Source: Deinococcus sedimenti
GTDB lineage: Bacteria; Deinococcota; Deinococci; Deinococcales; Deinococcaceae
DNA length: 64,000 nucleotides
Assembly (NCBI RefSeq): GCF_014648135.1
Contig: NZ_BMQN01000005.1
Location: 149,193-213,192, forward strand
Reading direction: 5' to 3'
The position numbers and the translations under genes are program-made. Shown here piece after piece: positions 7,774 through 16,193 of this stretch (the stretch's first letter is position 1; each line of letters starts with the position of its first letter). Below the pieces are notes generated by a model. The model was not told the origin of the DNA and ran no database searches. It saw only the letters and a list, made by a program, of their open reading frames with translations.

Positions 7774-10002
7774 TCATCCCAGGATCTCCGCGAGGGGGGT
7801 CGTGTGGGCGTGGGTGAGGGCGCTGAGGGTCACGCTCAAGTGTATGTGGTGGGTGGGGAGGGCAATGGTGACGGTATCGCCGCCGGTGGTGCCGAGGCGG
7901 GTGTAGGGGACGCCCTGGGCGTTGAGGGCCGCTTCGGTGCCTGCCTCGTCGGGGGTGGCGATGAGGATGCGGGCGTGCGCTTCGCCGTACAGGAGGGCGT
8001 CGGCGTGGGTGGTGGTGGGGGCGTTCAGGGTGACGGTCAGGCCGGTGTTCCCGGCGATGGCCATTTCGCTCAGGGCGACGGCGAGGCCGCCTTCGGCGCA
8101 GTCGTGCGCGGTGTCGGTCAGGCCCGCGCGGATCAGGTGCAGGGTCGCGTCGATGACGGCCTGTTCGCGGGTCAGGTCCAGGGTGGGGACGTGTCCGGCC
8201 TCAAGGCCGTGGACGGTTTCGAGGTACTGGCTCGCGCCGATGCTGTCGGCGTGCTCGCCGATCAGGTAGAGGGTGTGGCCCTCGCCCTTGAGGTCCATGG
8301 TGGCGCGTTTGGTCACGTCGGGCAGCACGCCGACCATGCCGATGGTGGGGGTGGGGTGGATGGCGACGCGTTCGTCCCCTTCGGTGTACTGGTTGTACAG
8401 GCTGACGTTCCCGCCGGTGACAGGGGTGTTCAGGGCGCGGCAGGCGTCGGCGATGCCGTGCACGGCGCGTTCCAGCTGGTAGTACACCTCGGGCCGGTGG
8501 GGGTTGCCGAAGTTGAGGTTGTCCGTGATCGCCAGTGGCGTGGCGCCCACGCAGGCGAGGTTGCGGGCGGCCTCGGCGACGGCGGCGGCAGCCCCGGTGT
8601 ACGGGTCGAGGTACACGAAGCGCGGGTTGCAGTCGCTGGTCGCGGCGACGCCCATTCCGCTGCCCTTGACGCGCATGACGGCGGCGTCGGCGGCACCGGG
8701 TACGACGACGGTGTTCGTCATGACCTGATGGTCGAAGCGCTGATAGATGGGGCGCTTGCTGGCAATCGTGGGGTGGCTCAGCAGGTCGGTGAGGACCGCG
8801 CCGAGGTCGCCGGGGACGGGCACGCCGCTCAGGTCACGCTCGCGCTTCGCCTTGATCTCGTCGGATTCGATGCCCTCGCGGGTGTACTTGGGGGCCTCGT
8901 TCAGCAGGTCCACCGGCAGGTCGCAGACGACCTCGCCGCGCCACGTCAGGCGGTAGTTGGTGTGCCCCTCCACCTGCCCGATGGTCACGACGTCCAGTTC
9001 CCACTTGGTGAGCAGGTCCAGCAGGTCCTGCTCCTTGCCCGGCACGGGCACCAGGATCATGCGTTCCTGCGACTCGCTCAGGCACAGTTCCATGGGCACC
9101 ATGCCGTCCTCGCGGGTGGGGACCAGATCGAGGTTCATGGTGATGCCCAGCCCGGCGCGGTACGCCATCTCGCAGGTGCTGCTCACCAGTCCGGCGGCGC
9201 CCATGTCCTGCACGCCCGCCACGACGCCCGCCTGGATGGCTTCCAGCGTCGCCTCCAGCAGCAGTTTCTCCATGAACGGGTCGCCCACCTGCACGGCCGG
9301 GCGGTCCGCCTGAGACGCGTTGCTCAGGTCGGCGGACGCGAACACCGCGCCGCCCAGCCCATCACGCCCGGTCTTCGACCCGACGTACACGATGGTGTTC
9401 CCGACCTCACCCATCGTCCCCTTCGCCAGATCCTCGTGGCGCAGCAGGCCCAACGCCATCACGTTCACCAGCGGGTTCTCCTGGTAGCTGGGGTGGAAGG
9501 TCACCTCGCCGCCCACCGTCGGCACGCCGATCGCGTTGCCGTAGTGCGCGATGCCCTCCACCACGCCGTTCAGCAGGAAGCGCGTCCTGGGGCTGTCCGG
9601 GTTCCCGAAGCGCAGGCTGTCCAGCACCGCGAACGGCCGCGCGCCCATCGCGAAGATGTCCCGCAGGATGCCGCCCACGCCCGTCGCCGCGCCCTGCACC
9701 GGCTCCACCGCACTGGGGTGGTTGTGGCTCTCCATCTTGAACGCCACGCCCCACCCGTCCCCGATATCCACCACACCCGCGTTCTCACCGGGACCCTGCA
9801 ACACCTGCGGCCCCGTCGTGGGGAAGTGCCGGAACAGCGGCCGCGAGTTCTTGTACCCGCAGTGCTCGCTCCACATGGCGCCCACGATGGCGGCCTCCAG
9901 CGCATTCGGCTCCCGGCCGATACGCGAGACGAGCAGGTCGAATTCTTCGGTGGACAGGCCAAACGTGCCCGCACGGTCGCGGAGGGTGGCGGCTTGCGTC
10001 AT
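7774..10002 (-). CDS. purL: Phosphoribosylformylglycinamidine synthase subunit PurL (small form)
   Basis: A 742-residue ATP-dependent synthase subunit, the short PurL that works with separate PurQ and PurS. ATG 10002 is chosen because AAGGAG lies five bases upstream. Visible family features include MWSEHCGYKNS near the N-terminus, the ESHNHPS ATP-binding motif, the MGAAGLVSSTCEM segment and a C-terminal DCAEGGLAVALSEMA. It acts in the cytoplasm, converting FGAR to FGAM with ammonia delivered by PurQ. The dinB-like gene lies about 70 bp upstream, and purF follows downstream. Confidence 0.97.
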   Translation of the reverse strand: MTQAATLRDRAGTFGLSTEEFDLLVSRIGREPNALEAAIVGAMWSEHCGYKNSRPLFRHFPTTGPQVLQGPGENAGVVDIGDGWGVAFKMESHNHPSAVEPVQGAATGVGGILRDIFAMGARPFAVLDSLRFGNPDSPRTRFLLNGVVEGIAHYGNAIGVPTVGGEVTFHPSYQENPLVNVMALGLLRHEDLAKGTMGEVGNTIVYVGSKTGRDGLGGAVFASADLSNASQADRPAVQVGDPFMEKLLLEATLEAIQAGVVAGVQDMGAAGLVSSTCEMAYRAGLGITMNLDLVPTREDGMVPMELCLSESQERMILVPVPGKEQDLLDLLTKWELDVVTIGQVEGHTNYRLTWRGEVVCDLPVDLLNEAPKYTREGIESDEIKAKRERDLSGVPVPGDLGAVLTDLLSHPTIASKRPIYQRFDHQVMTNTVVVPGAADAAVMRVKGSGMGVAATSDCNPRFVYLDPYTGAAAAVAEAARNLACVGATPLAITDNLNFGNPHRPEVYYQLERAVHGIADACRALNTPVTGGNVSLYNQYTEGDERVAIHPTPTIGMVGVLPDVTKRATMDLKGEGHTLYLIGEHADSIGASQYLETVHGLEAGHVPTLDLTREQAVIDATLHLIRAGLTDTAHDCAEGGLAVALSEMAIAGNTGLTVTLNAPTTTHADALLYGEAHARILIATPDEAGTEAALNAQGVPYTRLGTTGGDTVTIALPTHHIHLSVTLSALTHAHTTPLAEILG

Positions 10003-10072
10003 TGAAGCTCCTTGCAAACCCGGGCGCGGCCCGGGCGGGGATGGATCGGGAGTGGGAAAGAGGAGGTGCGGG

Positions 10073-10561
10073 TCACGCCTGCGATTTCAGCAGCAGGTTC
10101 AGCTGTCCGCGGTGGTAGCCGACGTGGCGCAGCTGCATGCCGAGGGCGAGGCGGCGGGGGCGGGTGCCGCCCGGGGTGGCGGCGCTGAAGACCTCGCCGT
10201 CCAGGGCGCTGTCGCCCGCCCGTTCCAGCCACGCGACGACCTGCGTGCCGGTCTCAATCAGCGCGGCCAGGATCTGCTCGCGCGGGTCGCTCTCGCGGAC
10301 AGGCGCGGGCTGGGTGCCGAGCGCCTGCACGCGGGCGTTGTCCTCCCAGCCGAGGTGGTGGTAGTTCGGCGTGCGGTCGTCCAGGACCATCAGGCGCAGC
10401 CACTCGGCGATGTGCAGGGCGTGCCACGCGGGGCTGTGGCCCAGGCGGGGCGTGTGGAAGGCGTCGCCTGGCGCCTGCTCCAGCGCGGCGCGGAACAGGT
10501 CCAGTTCGCTGCGGAACTGCTCGGCCAGGTAGGCCGTCACCGCGCCCGCCTGGGGGGTCAC
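10073..10561 (-). CDS. DinB-family four-helix protein inside the purine cluster
   Basis: A 162-residue protein of DinB/YfiT type. Likely metal-binding histidines are seen in [12 protein letters not shown] and near the C-terminus in [14 protein letters not shown]. Its GTG start overlaps the purQ stop codon (GTGA at 10558-10561), so the two are probably translated together. DinB-fold enzymes are often thiol-dependent transferases or damage-induced proteins of unknown role; Deinococcus genomes carry many. Nothing in the sequence shows its substrate. Its place between purQ and purL suggests shared regulation, not a known purine step. Confidence 0.85.
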   Translation of the reverse strand: MTPQAGAVTAYLAEQFRSELDLFRAALEQAPGDAFHTPRLGHSPAWHALHIAEWLRLMVLDDRTPNYHHLGWEDNARVQALGTQPAPVRESDPREQILAALIETGTQVVAWLERAGDSALDGEVFSAATPGGTRPRRLALGMQLRHVGYHRGQLNLLLKSQA

Positions 10562-11229
10562 CGGGACACCAGCGCGCCCTTCAGGCTGTCGAACAGGCCG
10601 CGGCCGTCCTCGCTGCCCAGCAGGGCCTCCACGGCCCGCTCGGGGTGGGGCATCATGCCGAGCACGTTCCCGCGTTCACTGACGATCCCGGCGATGTCGT
10701 TCAGGCTGCCGTTCGGGTTGTCGGTGTACCGGAACACGACCTGCCCCTCGCCCTCCAGCCGCGCGATCGTCTCGGGGTCGGCGTAGTAGTTGCCTTCACC
10801 GTGCGCGATGGGCACCTCGATGACCTGCCCTGTCGTGTACGCGCCGGTGAACGCCGTGCCGGTGTTCTCCACGCGCAGGTGCACGGGGCGGCACAGGAAG
10901 TGCAGGTCACGGTTGCGGCTCAGCGCGCCGGGCAGCAGCCCGGACTCGGTCAGCACCTGGAAGCCGTTGCAGACGCCCAGCACGTACCCGCCGCGTTCGG
11001 CGTGCGCCTTGACGGCCTGCATGATCGGACTGCGCGCGGCAATCGCGCCGCTGCGCAGGTGATCGCCGTAACTGAACCCGCCGGGCAGGAACACCAGCTC
11101 CGTGCCCTGCGGGAGTCCGGCCTCGGTGTGCCACACGAACTGCGCGTCCTTATCGAGGAGCAACTGCGCGGCGTGCAGCGCGTCGCCGTCGCAGTTGCTG
11201 CCGGGAAACTGGATGACGGCCGTCTTCAC
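10558..11229 (-). CDS. purQ: Phosphoribosylformylglycinamidine synthase glutaminase subunit PurQ
   Basis: A 223-residue class I glutamine amidotransferase that supplies ammonia to PurL. The nucleophile is Cys87 in LGVCNGFQ; the His/Glu of the triad are in MMPHPERA near the C-terminus. FPGSNCDGD at the start and LPGGFSYGD are typical of PurQ. It starts at GTG 11229, which overlaps the purS stop as GTGA, and its own stop overlaps the start of the DinB-like gene. Length and motifs are normal. Confidence 0.96.
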   Translation of the reverse strand: MKTAVIQFPGSNCDGDALHAAQLLLDKDAQFVWHTEAGLPQGTELVFLPGGFSYGDHLRSGAIAARSPIMQAVKAHAERGGYVLGVCNGFQVLTESGLLPGALSRNRDLHFLCRPVHLRVENTGTAFTGAYTTGQVIEVPIAHGEGNYYADPETIARLEGEGQVVFRYTDNPNGSLNDIAGIVSERGNVLGMMPHPERAVEALLGSEDGRGLFDSLKGALVSR

Positions 11230-11489
11230 GCCCCGACCAGCTCCTCACTCAGCTCCCAGCGGGCGTCCTCCATCACGGGGTTGCTCAGCACGTTCTCGGT
11301 GATGTCCTTCAGCTGCGCCTCCACCTCCGCGCGGCTGCCCGAGAGGGTCAGTTCGATGTACTTCCCGACGCGCACTCCACTCACGTTCCCGTGATCCAGG
11401 TGCGACAGCGCCCGCTCCACGGTGCGCCCCTGCGGGTCGAGAATGCTGGGCTTCAGGGTCACGAACACTTTCGCTTTAAAGGTGGACAT
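11226..11489 (-). CDS. purS: Phosphoribosylformylglycinamidine synthase subunit PurS
   Basis: An 87-residue protein that bridges PurL and PurQ. ATG 11489 is selected because GGAG lies about seven bases upstream and it gives the usual PurS length. Family pattern seen: [13 protein letters not shown] followed by [22 protein letters not shown]. The gene overlaps purQ by four bases. A gap of 94 bp separates it from purC upstream; no promoter was recognised there, so it is probably read through from purC. Confidence 0.95.
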   Translation of the reverse strand: MSTFKAKVFVTLKPSILDPQGRTVERALSHLDHGNVSGVRVGKYIELTLSGSRAEVEAQLKDITENVLSNPVMEDARWELSEELVGA

Positions 11490-11583
11490 GGTGGGGCTCC
11501 TTCGGAGGGCAGATGGCAAGAGGCTGATGGCAGATGGTCAGGAGTGCTGGCGCAGGTGGATCGTGGCGGTCGGCCATCGACCT

Positions 11584-12309
11584 TCAGCCATTCGCGCCCG
11601 GCGCGGTCACGCGCCGGAGCATCTCGGCGTAGGCGTCTTCCACGCCGCCGAGGTCGCGGCGGAAGCGGTCCTTGTCCATCTTCTCGTTCGTCTGGGCGTC
11701 CCAGAAGCGGCAGGTGTCGGGGCTGATCTCGTCGGCCAGGACGACCGTGCCGTCCGCCAGCGTGCCGAATTCCAGCTTGAAGTCGATGAGGCGCACGCCG
11801 CGCGCCGCGAAGTACGGCACGAGGAACGCCTGCACGTTCAGTGCCAGCTCCCGGATGCGCGTCAGCTGCTCGGGGGTGGCCCAGCCGAGCGCGACGGCGG
11901 TGTCCGTGTTGATCAGGGGGTCGCCCAGCGCGTCGCTCTTGTAGCAGTACTCCACGACCGGGCGGGAGAGTTCGGTGCCTTCCTCGACGCCCAGGCGTTT
12001 GCTGAACGACCCGGCGGCGACGTTGCGCACGATGACCTCCACGGGGATGATCGTCACGGCCCGCACGAGCTGCTCGGTCTCCGACAGCTGCCGGATGAAG
12101 TGGGTGGGCACGCCCGCCGTTTCCAGCTGCGGGAAGAGGTGCGCGGTGATCGCGTTGTTGATCGCGCCCTTGCCCCCGATCTGGGCTTTCTTGACGCCGT
12201 TGAAGGCGGTCGCGTCGTCCTTGTACTCCACCACGTACTCGTTCGCGTCGGGGGTGGCGTAGACGCGCTTGGCTTTCCCCTCGTACTTCAGTTCGCCTCT
12301 ACCGGTCAT
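11584..12309 (-). CDS. purC: Phosphoribosylaminoimidazole-succinocarboxamide synthase
   Basis: A 241-residue SAICAR synthase joining aspartate to CAIR with ATP. It begins [10 protein letters not shown], the usual nucleotide-binding start, and has [24 protein letters not shown] and [12 protein letters not shown], all standard for PurC. ATG 12309 is preceded by GGAGG four to five bases upstream. The same frame stays open far upstream, but that part has no start signal and is structured DNA. purC is the first gene of the minus-strand purine cluster, and its leader is a natural site for regulation. Confidence 0.96.
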   Translation of the reverse strand: MTGRGELKYEGKAKRVYATPDANEYVVEYKDDATAFNGVKKAQIGGKGAINNAITAHLFPQLETAGVPTHFIRQLSETEQLVRAVTIIPVEVIVRNVAAGSFSKRLGVEEGTELSRPVVEYCYKSDALGDPLINTDTAVALGWATPEQLTRIRELALNVQAFLVPYFAARGVRLIDFKLEFGTLADGTVVLADEISPDTCRFWDAQTNEKMDKDRFRRDLGGVEDAYAEMLRRVTAPGANG

Positions 12310-12705
12310 ACGCCCTCCGTGGGGAGCGCGCGCTCCCCGGAATGTAGGAAACGCGTCCCCCGAAGCAGAGCGGGGCGACGCTGAAATGTCGCAGTGCTGA
12401 GCATGTGCAGGCCTCCATCGCCGTCTCTCGGACGGGCTTACCGCTCCCGGTGCGTGGGGTGCGGGGCGTCTCACAGGACGCGGGTGGAAGAGAAGATGTA
12501 TGCCCGCCCGGGTAGGGCGGTCACCGCTGCGCAGCGTAACACCCCCGCATGAGCCATATGCCGGGGTGTTCAGAGGACTTGGACGAACCCCCTGCCGGGG
12601 GCGTGCCCCGATGGCGTGGCCGGAGATGGCGTGGGCAGAGGGGCAGGCCACCGGTCCGCCCGCGCCGCGCCCCTGCAACCCGAGTCCGGGTCAGGAGTCT
12701 TGCTC
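12310..12705 (-). promoter_or_regulatory. Structured purC leader region, no gene
   Basis: About 400 bases without a supported gene hold a series of stem-loops. The 18-base perfect palindrome GGGGAGCGCGCGCTCCCC (12321-12338) sits directly before the purC Shine-Dalgarno. Others are GCGAC/GTCGC at 12375-12392, CCGTC/GACGG at 12421-12435, and a 13-base arm pair with one mismatch at 12538-12570. The layout suggests a cis-acting RNA controlling the purine cluster. I looked for ZTP (pfl) and T-box landmarks and did not find a match. Confidence 0.5.
12538..12570. other. Strong stem-loop in the purC leader
   Basis: AACACCCCCGCAT pairs with ATGCCGGGGTGTT at 12 of 13 positions around a 7-base loop. There is no U-tract on the purC-transcribed strand, so this is unlikely to be an ordinary intrinsic terminator. 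Confidence 0.6.
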
Positions 12706-12842
12706 ATACGGACTCCGGTTGAAAGGTTTGCAAAAACTTTCAACCCGAGCGGACGCGAGCAGGAGAAGAACGGGTTCCGGGCGTGGAGTTGGCAACCCGG
12801 TGCGGTTCCGGGTTGTCAACGAAACAGACGGAATCCGTATCA
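12706..12842 (+). repeat. Stop-anchored structured repeat, copy A
   Basis: The 135-bp unit has 12-base ends, ATACGGACTCCG and CGGAATCCGTAT, complementary at 11 positions. Inside is stem 1 (GGTTGAAAG/CTTTCAACC, 12717-12745), then the box CCGAGCGGA, then GGGCGTGGAGT, then stem 2 (TTGGCAACCCGG/CCGGGTTGTCAA, 12789-12819, one G-U pair, 7-base loop). Its right end abuts the stop of the minus-strand chelatase gene (TGA = 12842-12840). Related copies are at 33075, 45161, 45895 and 58111. Confidence 0.8.
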
Positions 12843-14255
12843 GTCGTCGCTGGCGCTGGCCGCCCCTGCCTTCTTCCGCGCGACCTCCTCGCGGACCTCC
12901 GCGACGAGGAACGTGCAGGCCTCCGCGCAGGGCATCCCGCCCGGCACGCCGTCCAGAAACGAGTGCGTCAGGCGCTCCCCGGCCCACAGGCGCGTGCGCA
13001 GGCAGGCGGCACACACCCGCCCGGCCACCCGCTCGACCTGCTCGGGCACGGCGCGCTGCACCTTCGCGTAGATGCCGGTCTGCCGCCGCGCGGTCGTCGC
13101 CCACGGCGTGGGCCGCAGCGCGTGGCACGAGTGCGCGTACGTCTCCTCGACCACCGCCGGGTACGTGTAATGCACCGCGCGGCGCAGGTCCGCCTCGTTC
13201 AGCACGGCCCGCCAGCCGCGCGGCAGGTTGCGCAGGGTATGCACCGGGCGGTGCTCGCCGCCGTCCGTGACCCGCGCCCGGTCCCGCACGCCCTCGGGCG
13301 TCACCAGGGTCATCAGGTCCCCGCCGGGGCGACCCTCGTCCAGCGCGTGCCGGACCTCGAACACGCCCAGTTCCGGCGTGATCAGCAGTTCACCCACCCG
13401 CGCGCCCCGCCGGGCCAGCTTCAGGAACGCCTGCCACGCCGCCTCGTGCCCGCGTTCGGTGTCCCCGCCGGGACCGCCGGCGCCGCGCGCCTCCTCCGCC
13501 AGGTGCACGATCACGTCCGCGACGGCCGCGTGCGTGCCGACCGGGCGGGCGTAGTACACCTCGCGCGGGCCGTGCGGCGCGTCCGGGAAGGCCGTGACCG
13601 TGTCCGTCAGGTCCAGGTCCTGCGGGATGGTCTCCAGGGTGTGCCAGCCCTCGGACGCGAAGAACGGCACGATCACCACGCGCGGCGCGCGCGTCACCTC
13701 GGCCCAGCCGCTCACGCGCGGGTCCTCGTCGAGGAACAGGGCGTGCACCTCGCTGAACAGCCCCCGTTCGCGCAGGCGCGCGGCGTTCTCGTGAATCACG
13801 CGGCTGCTGTTCTCGTTGCGGGTCGTGCCGTGCCCCAGCACGATCAGCGCCGTGTCGTCCGGGCTGGGGTCCGGCAGGACCTCGCGGGCGCGGGCCTCGA
13901 TCACGTCCGCCATGCCGGGGTGCACGCCGTACGGCAGGGTGTAGCGCACCGTGCGCCCCCCGATCACCCGCGCGATGCCCTCGGGCGGCACCGGCCCCTG
14001 GTGGCCCAGGCCCAGTTCACGCGGAATGACCGTCTCGGTGAAGTACCCCTCGCTGATGAACATCGGGATCACGGTCACGTCGGTGCTGGCGGTCGTCTTC
14101 AGCACCTGCCGCAGCGACGGTTCCTCCTTCCAGTACCCCTCGATCACCTCGTCGAACAGGCCGCGCCCGCGCAGCAGGTCCGCGTACCGGTACACGGCGA
14201 CCGCCGATTCCCCGTTCAGGTGAGAGCCGTGACCAATCAGCACCAGTGACCGCAT
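12840..14255 (-). CDS. CbiX-type double-domain chelatase with Cys-rich C-terminal domain (DR2241-like)
   Basis: A 471-residue protein with two CbiX/sirohydrochlorin-chelatase-like halves. The first opens [14 protein letters not shown]; the second has [16 protein letters not shown], each with the His expected to bind metal or tetrapyrrole. A C-terminal domain of about 190 residues carries [15 protein letters not shown] and [10 protein letters not shown], enough cysteines for an Fe-S cluster, as reported for D. radiodurans DR2241. The likely role is metal insertion into a tetrapyrrole (siroheme or cobalamin branch); the metal is not evident. ATG 14255 is taken because TACAGT ends seven bases upstream. 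No tetrapyrrole genes adjoin it. A structured repeat lies at its stop codon. Confidence 0.8.
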   Translation of the reverse strand: MRSLVLIGHGSHLNGESAVAVYRYADLLRGRGLFDEVIEGYWKEEPSLRQVLKTTASTDVTVIPMFISEGYFTETVIPRELGLGHQGPVPPEGIARVIGGRTVRYTLPYGVHPGMADVIEARAREVLPDPSPDDTALIVLGHGTTRNENSSRVIHENAARLRERGLFSEVHALFLDEDPRVSGWAEVTRAPRVVIVPFFASEGWHTLETIPQDLDLTDTVTAFPDAPHGPREVYYARPVGTHAAVADVIVHLAEEARGAGGPGGDTERGHEAAWQAFLKLARRGARVGELLITPELGVFEVRHALDEGRPGGDLMTLVTPEGVRDRARVTDGGEHRPVHTLRNLPRGWRAVLNEADLRRAVHYTYPAVVEETYAHSCHALRPTPWATTARRQTGIYAKVQRAVPEQVERVAGRVCAACLRTRLWAGERLTHSFLDGVPGGMPCAEACTFLVAEVREEVARKKAGAASASDD

Positions 14256-14262
14256 CCCTGCA

Positions 14263-14268
14263 ACTGTA
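14263..14268 (-). promoter_or_regulatory. -10 box for the CbiX-like gene
   Basis: TACAGT on the minus strand lies 7 nt before the ATG, so the transcript is probably leaderless. Confidence 0.5.
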
Positions 14269-14464
14269 GCGCTCCGCGCGCGCCCCCCGCTTCCCCCGCC
14301 GCACCCGTCGCGGGGTGGTCCGGCCATGAACGCGGGTGAAGGCCACCCTCACGCCCCGGCTGGCGCGGCGGCGTAGCGTGGCGGTCGTCCCACCCAAGCC
14401 CGCGCGCGGTCCCGACCGGTTCCGTCCCCAGGTTCCCGCGCGACCCTCACCGGAGGTGCCCCCT

Positions 14465-14890
14465 ATGTTCTTCCAGCAGAAAGACCGTCACGAGCAGATG
14501 GCCCGACTCGACCCGCGCGACACGAACGGCGACGGGCAGGTCAGCCCCCAGGAAGCCGCCGCGTACATCCAGGACTACCTGCAGCAGGCCAGCCCCGAGG
14601 AACGCGACCAGATCCTGCGCGAGTACGTGGGCGGCATGAGCCCCGACCAGCGCCGCGAGATGGGCGACGCGATCGTGCGCAGCCCCGCCAACCCCGTCAC
14701 GCAGGTCCGCCACGACGACGACCACGACCTCGTGGACGCCTACACGAAGACCGCGCAGGCTCCCGCGCAGGACGGCAAGAGCCCCCTGGAGGCCGCGTTC
14801 GCGCCCGGCGGGATGCTCAGCAGCCCCCTGGTGAAGGCCGGACTGGTCGGCCTGGCGGGCATGATCGGCAGCCGCATGCTGCGCCGCTGA
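14465..14890 (+). CDS. Small EF-hand-type calcium-binding protein
   Basis: A 141-residue protein starting at ATG 14465 after GGAGGTG. Near the N-terminus it has one canonical EF-hand loop, DTNGDGQVSPQE, preceded by DPR. The middle is rich in charged residues (SPEERDQILREYVGG, DDDHDLVDAY). The C-terminus is a Gly/Met/Ala hydrophobic stretch (VKAGLVGLAGMIGS) ending in LRR, perhaps a membrane or amphipathic anchor. No signal peptide is evident. The function is unknown; a calcium-responsive structural or regulatory role is inference. Confidence 0.75.
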   Translation: MFFQQKDRHEQMARLDPRDTNGDGQVSPQEAAAYIQDYLQQASPEERDQILREYVGGMSPDQRREMGDAIVRSPANPVTQVRHDDDHDLVDAYTKTAQAPAQDGKSPLEAAFAPGGMLSSPLVKAGLVGLAGMIGSRMLRR

Positions 14891-14970
14891 ACCCCCGCAC
14901 CCTCCCTCGCCCCTGCCCATCCCGGCGGGGGATTTCCGTGCCTTCCCGTTCCGGCCGCCCCGGGCGCACG

Positions 14971-14976
14971 TACAAT
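14971..14976 (+). promoter_or_regulatory. -10 box for the M20 peptidase
   Basis: TACAAT ends 8 nt before ATG 14985; there is no Shine-Dalgarno, so a leaderless or near-leaderless start is likely. Confidence 0.5.
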
Positions 14977-14984
14977 GGCGCGCA

Positions 14985-16070
14985 ATGCCCCTGACGTACC
15001 TCACCCGCATCGCCCAGACGCCCGCCCCGACCTTCCACGAGGAGCGGCGCGCGGACCTGATCGCGGGCCTGTGGACGGACCTGGGCTACGCGGTCGAACG
15101 GGACGAGGTCGGGAACGTCCTGACGCGCCTCACGCCCCCCGGCACCGAGGGCCTCCCGGCGCTGCTGCTCGCCTCGCACCTCGACACCGTGTTCGACGCG
15201 GACACCGACGTGACCGTCCGCGAGGAAGGCGGGCGGCTGGTGGGGCCGGGCGTGGGGGACAACAGCGCCAGCCTCGCCGTCATGACCGCGCTGCTGCGCG
15301 ACCTGCGCGAGCGGCCCCTGACCCTGCGCCGCCCGCTGTGGATCGCCGCGAACGTCGGCGAGGAGGGCCTGGGCGACCTGCGCGGCGCCAAGCACCTGAT
15401 CCGCACGCACCGGCCGCAGCTGGGCGCGTTCCTGGCGGTGGACGGCTACCTGGGCATCGCCGTGACCCGCGCCGTGGGCGTGCGCCGCTACCGCGCCACG
15501 TTCGCCGGCCCCGGCGGGCACTCCTGGGGGGATCAGGCGCCCAGCGCCCTGCACGCCCTGGGCCGCGCGATCAGCGCGCTGTACGCCCTGCACCTGCCCG
15601 TGAACCCGCGCACCACCCTGAACGTCGGCGTCGCGTCGGGCGGCACCAGCGTGAACTCCATCGCGGGCACCGCCGACCTGCTCCTTGACCTGCGCTCCCT
15701 GGACGGCGAGGTCCTGAGCGATCTGGACCGCCGCGCCGTGGCGGCCCTGCACGCCGCTGCGCGCGAGGCCGGGGTGAAACTGCATCTGGAACGCGTCGGG
15801 GACCGGCCCGGCGGGGACCTACGCGGCGAGGCGCTGCTGGACCTCGTGCGGGACGCCAGCCGCGAGGGCCGCGTCGACCTGCGCGTGGCGAGCAGCAGCA
15901 CCGACGCGAACGCCGCCGTTCCGCACGACCTGCCGGCCCTGGCCGCCGGGGTGTACCGCGGCGGGAACGCGCACCGCACCGACGAGTGGGTGCAGGCCAG
16001 CAGCCTCGCGCCGGGTCTGAAGTTCCTGCGGCGCGTCGTCGAACTGTACCAGCGCCGACCCGTCCGCTGA
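14985..16070 (+). CDS. M20-family metallopeptidase
   Basis: A 361-residue cytoplasmic zinc aminoacylase/peptidase. Metal-site motifs in order are ASHLDTVF (His and Asp), GPGVGDNSAS (bridging Asp) and ANVGEEGLGD (Glu pair). A dimerisation domain follows, with GPGGHSWGD and the NVGVASGGTSVNSIAG segment seen in tripeptidase/succinyl-diaminopimelate-like enzymes. The length suits a di- or tripeptidase. The substrate cannot be set from sequence. It stands alone between the EF-hand gene and the S41 protease gene, all on the plus strand. Confidence 0.88.
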   Translation: MPLTYLTRIAQTPAPTFHEERRADLIAGLWTDLGYAVERDEVGNVLTRLTPPGTEGLPALLLASHLDTVFDADTDVTVREEGGRLVGPGVGDNSASLAVMTALLRDLRERPLTLRRPLWIAANVGEEGLGDLRGAKHLIRTHRPQLGAFLAVDGYLGIAVTRAVGVRRYRATFAGPGGHSWGDQAPSALHALGRAISALYALHLPVNPRTTLNVGVASGGTSVNSIAGTADLLLDLRSLDGEVLSDLDRRAVAALHAAAREAGVKLHLERVGDRPGGDLRGEALLDLVRDASREGRVDLRVASSSTDANAAVPHDLPALAAGVYRGGNAHRTDEWVQASSLAPGLKFLRRVVELYQRRPVR

Positions 16071-16193
16071 CCCGCCGCGCAGCAGTGGTCCTGCCATCAG
16101 GAGATTTCCCTTCCTGGTCGGCAAATCTTGTGAGTTTCGTTGCAATCGCCGCCCACCAAATTCCCATCCGCGCGGCGCACAATGAATGGACCG

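Noticed and set aside
12310..12678. N-terminal extension of purC
   Set aside because: The frame is open but the translation is Arg/Pro/Ala-rich, lacks a start signal, and PurC proteins start at [10 protein letters not shown] near the ATG at 12309.
12310..12705. ZTP (pfl) riboswitch or T-box before purC
   Set aside because: The conserved landmarks (CCGCCTGGGC-type core, GGTGGNACCGCG) are absent in either strand, so only an unassigned structured leader is claimed.
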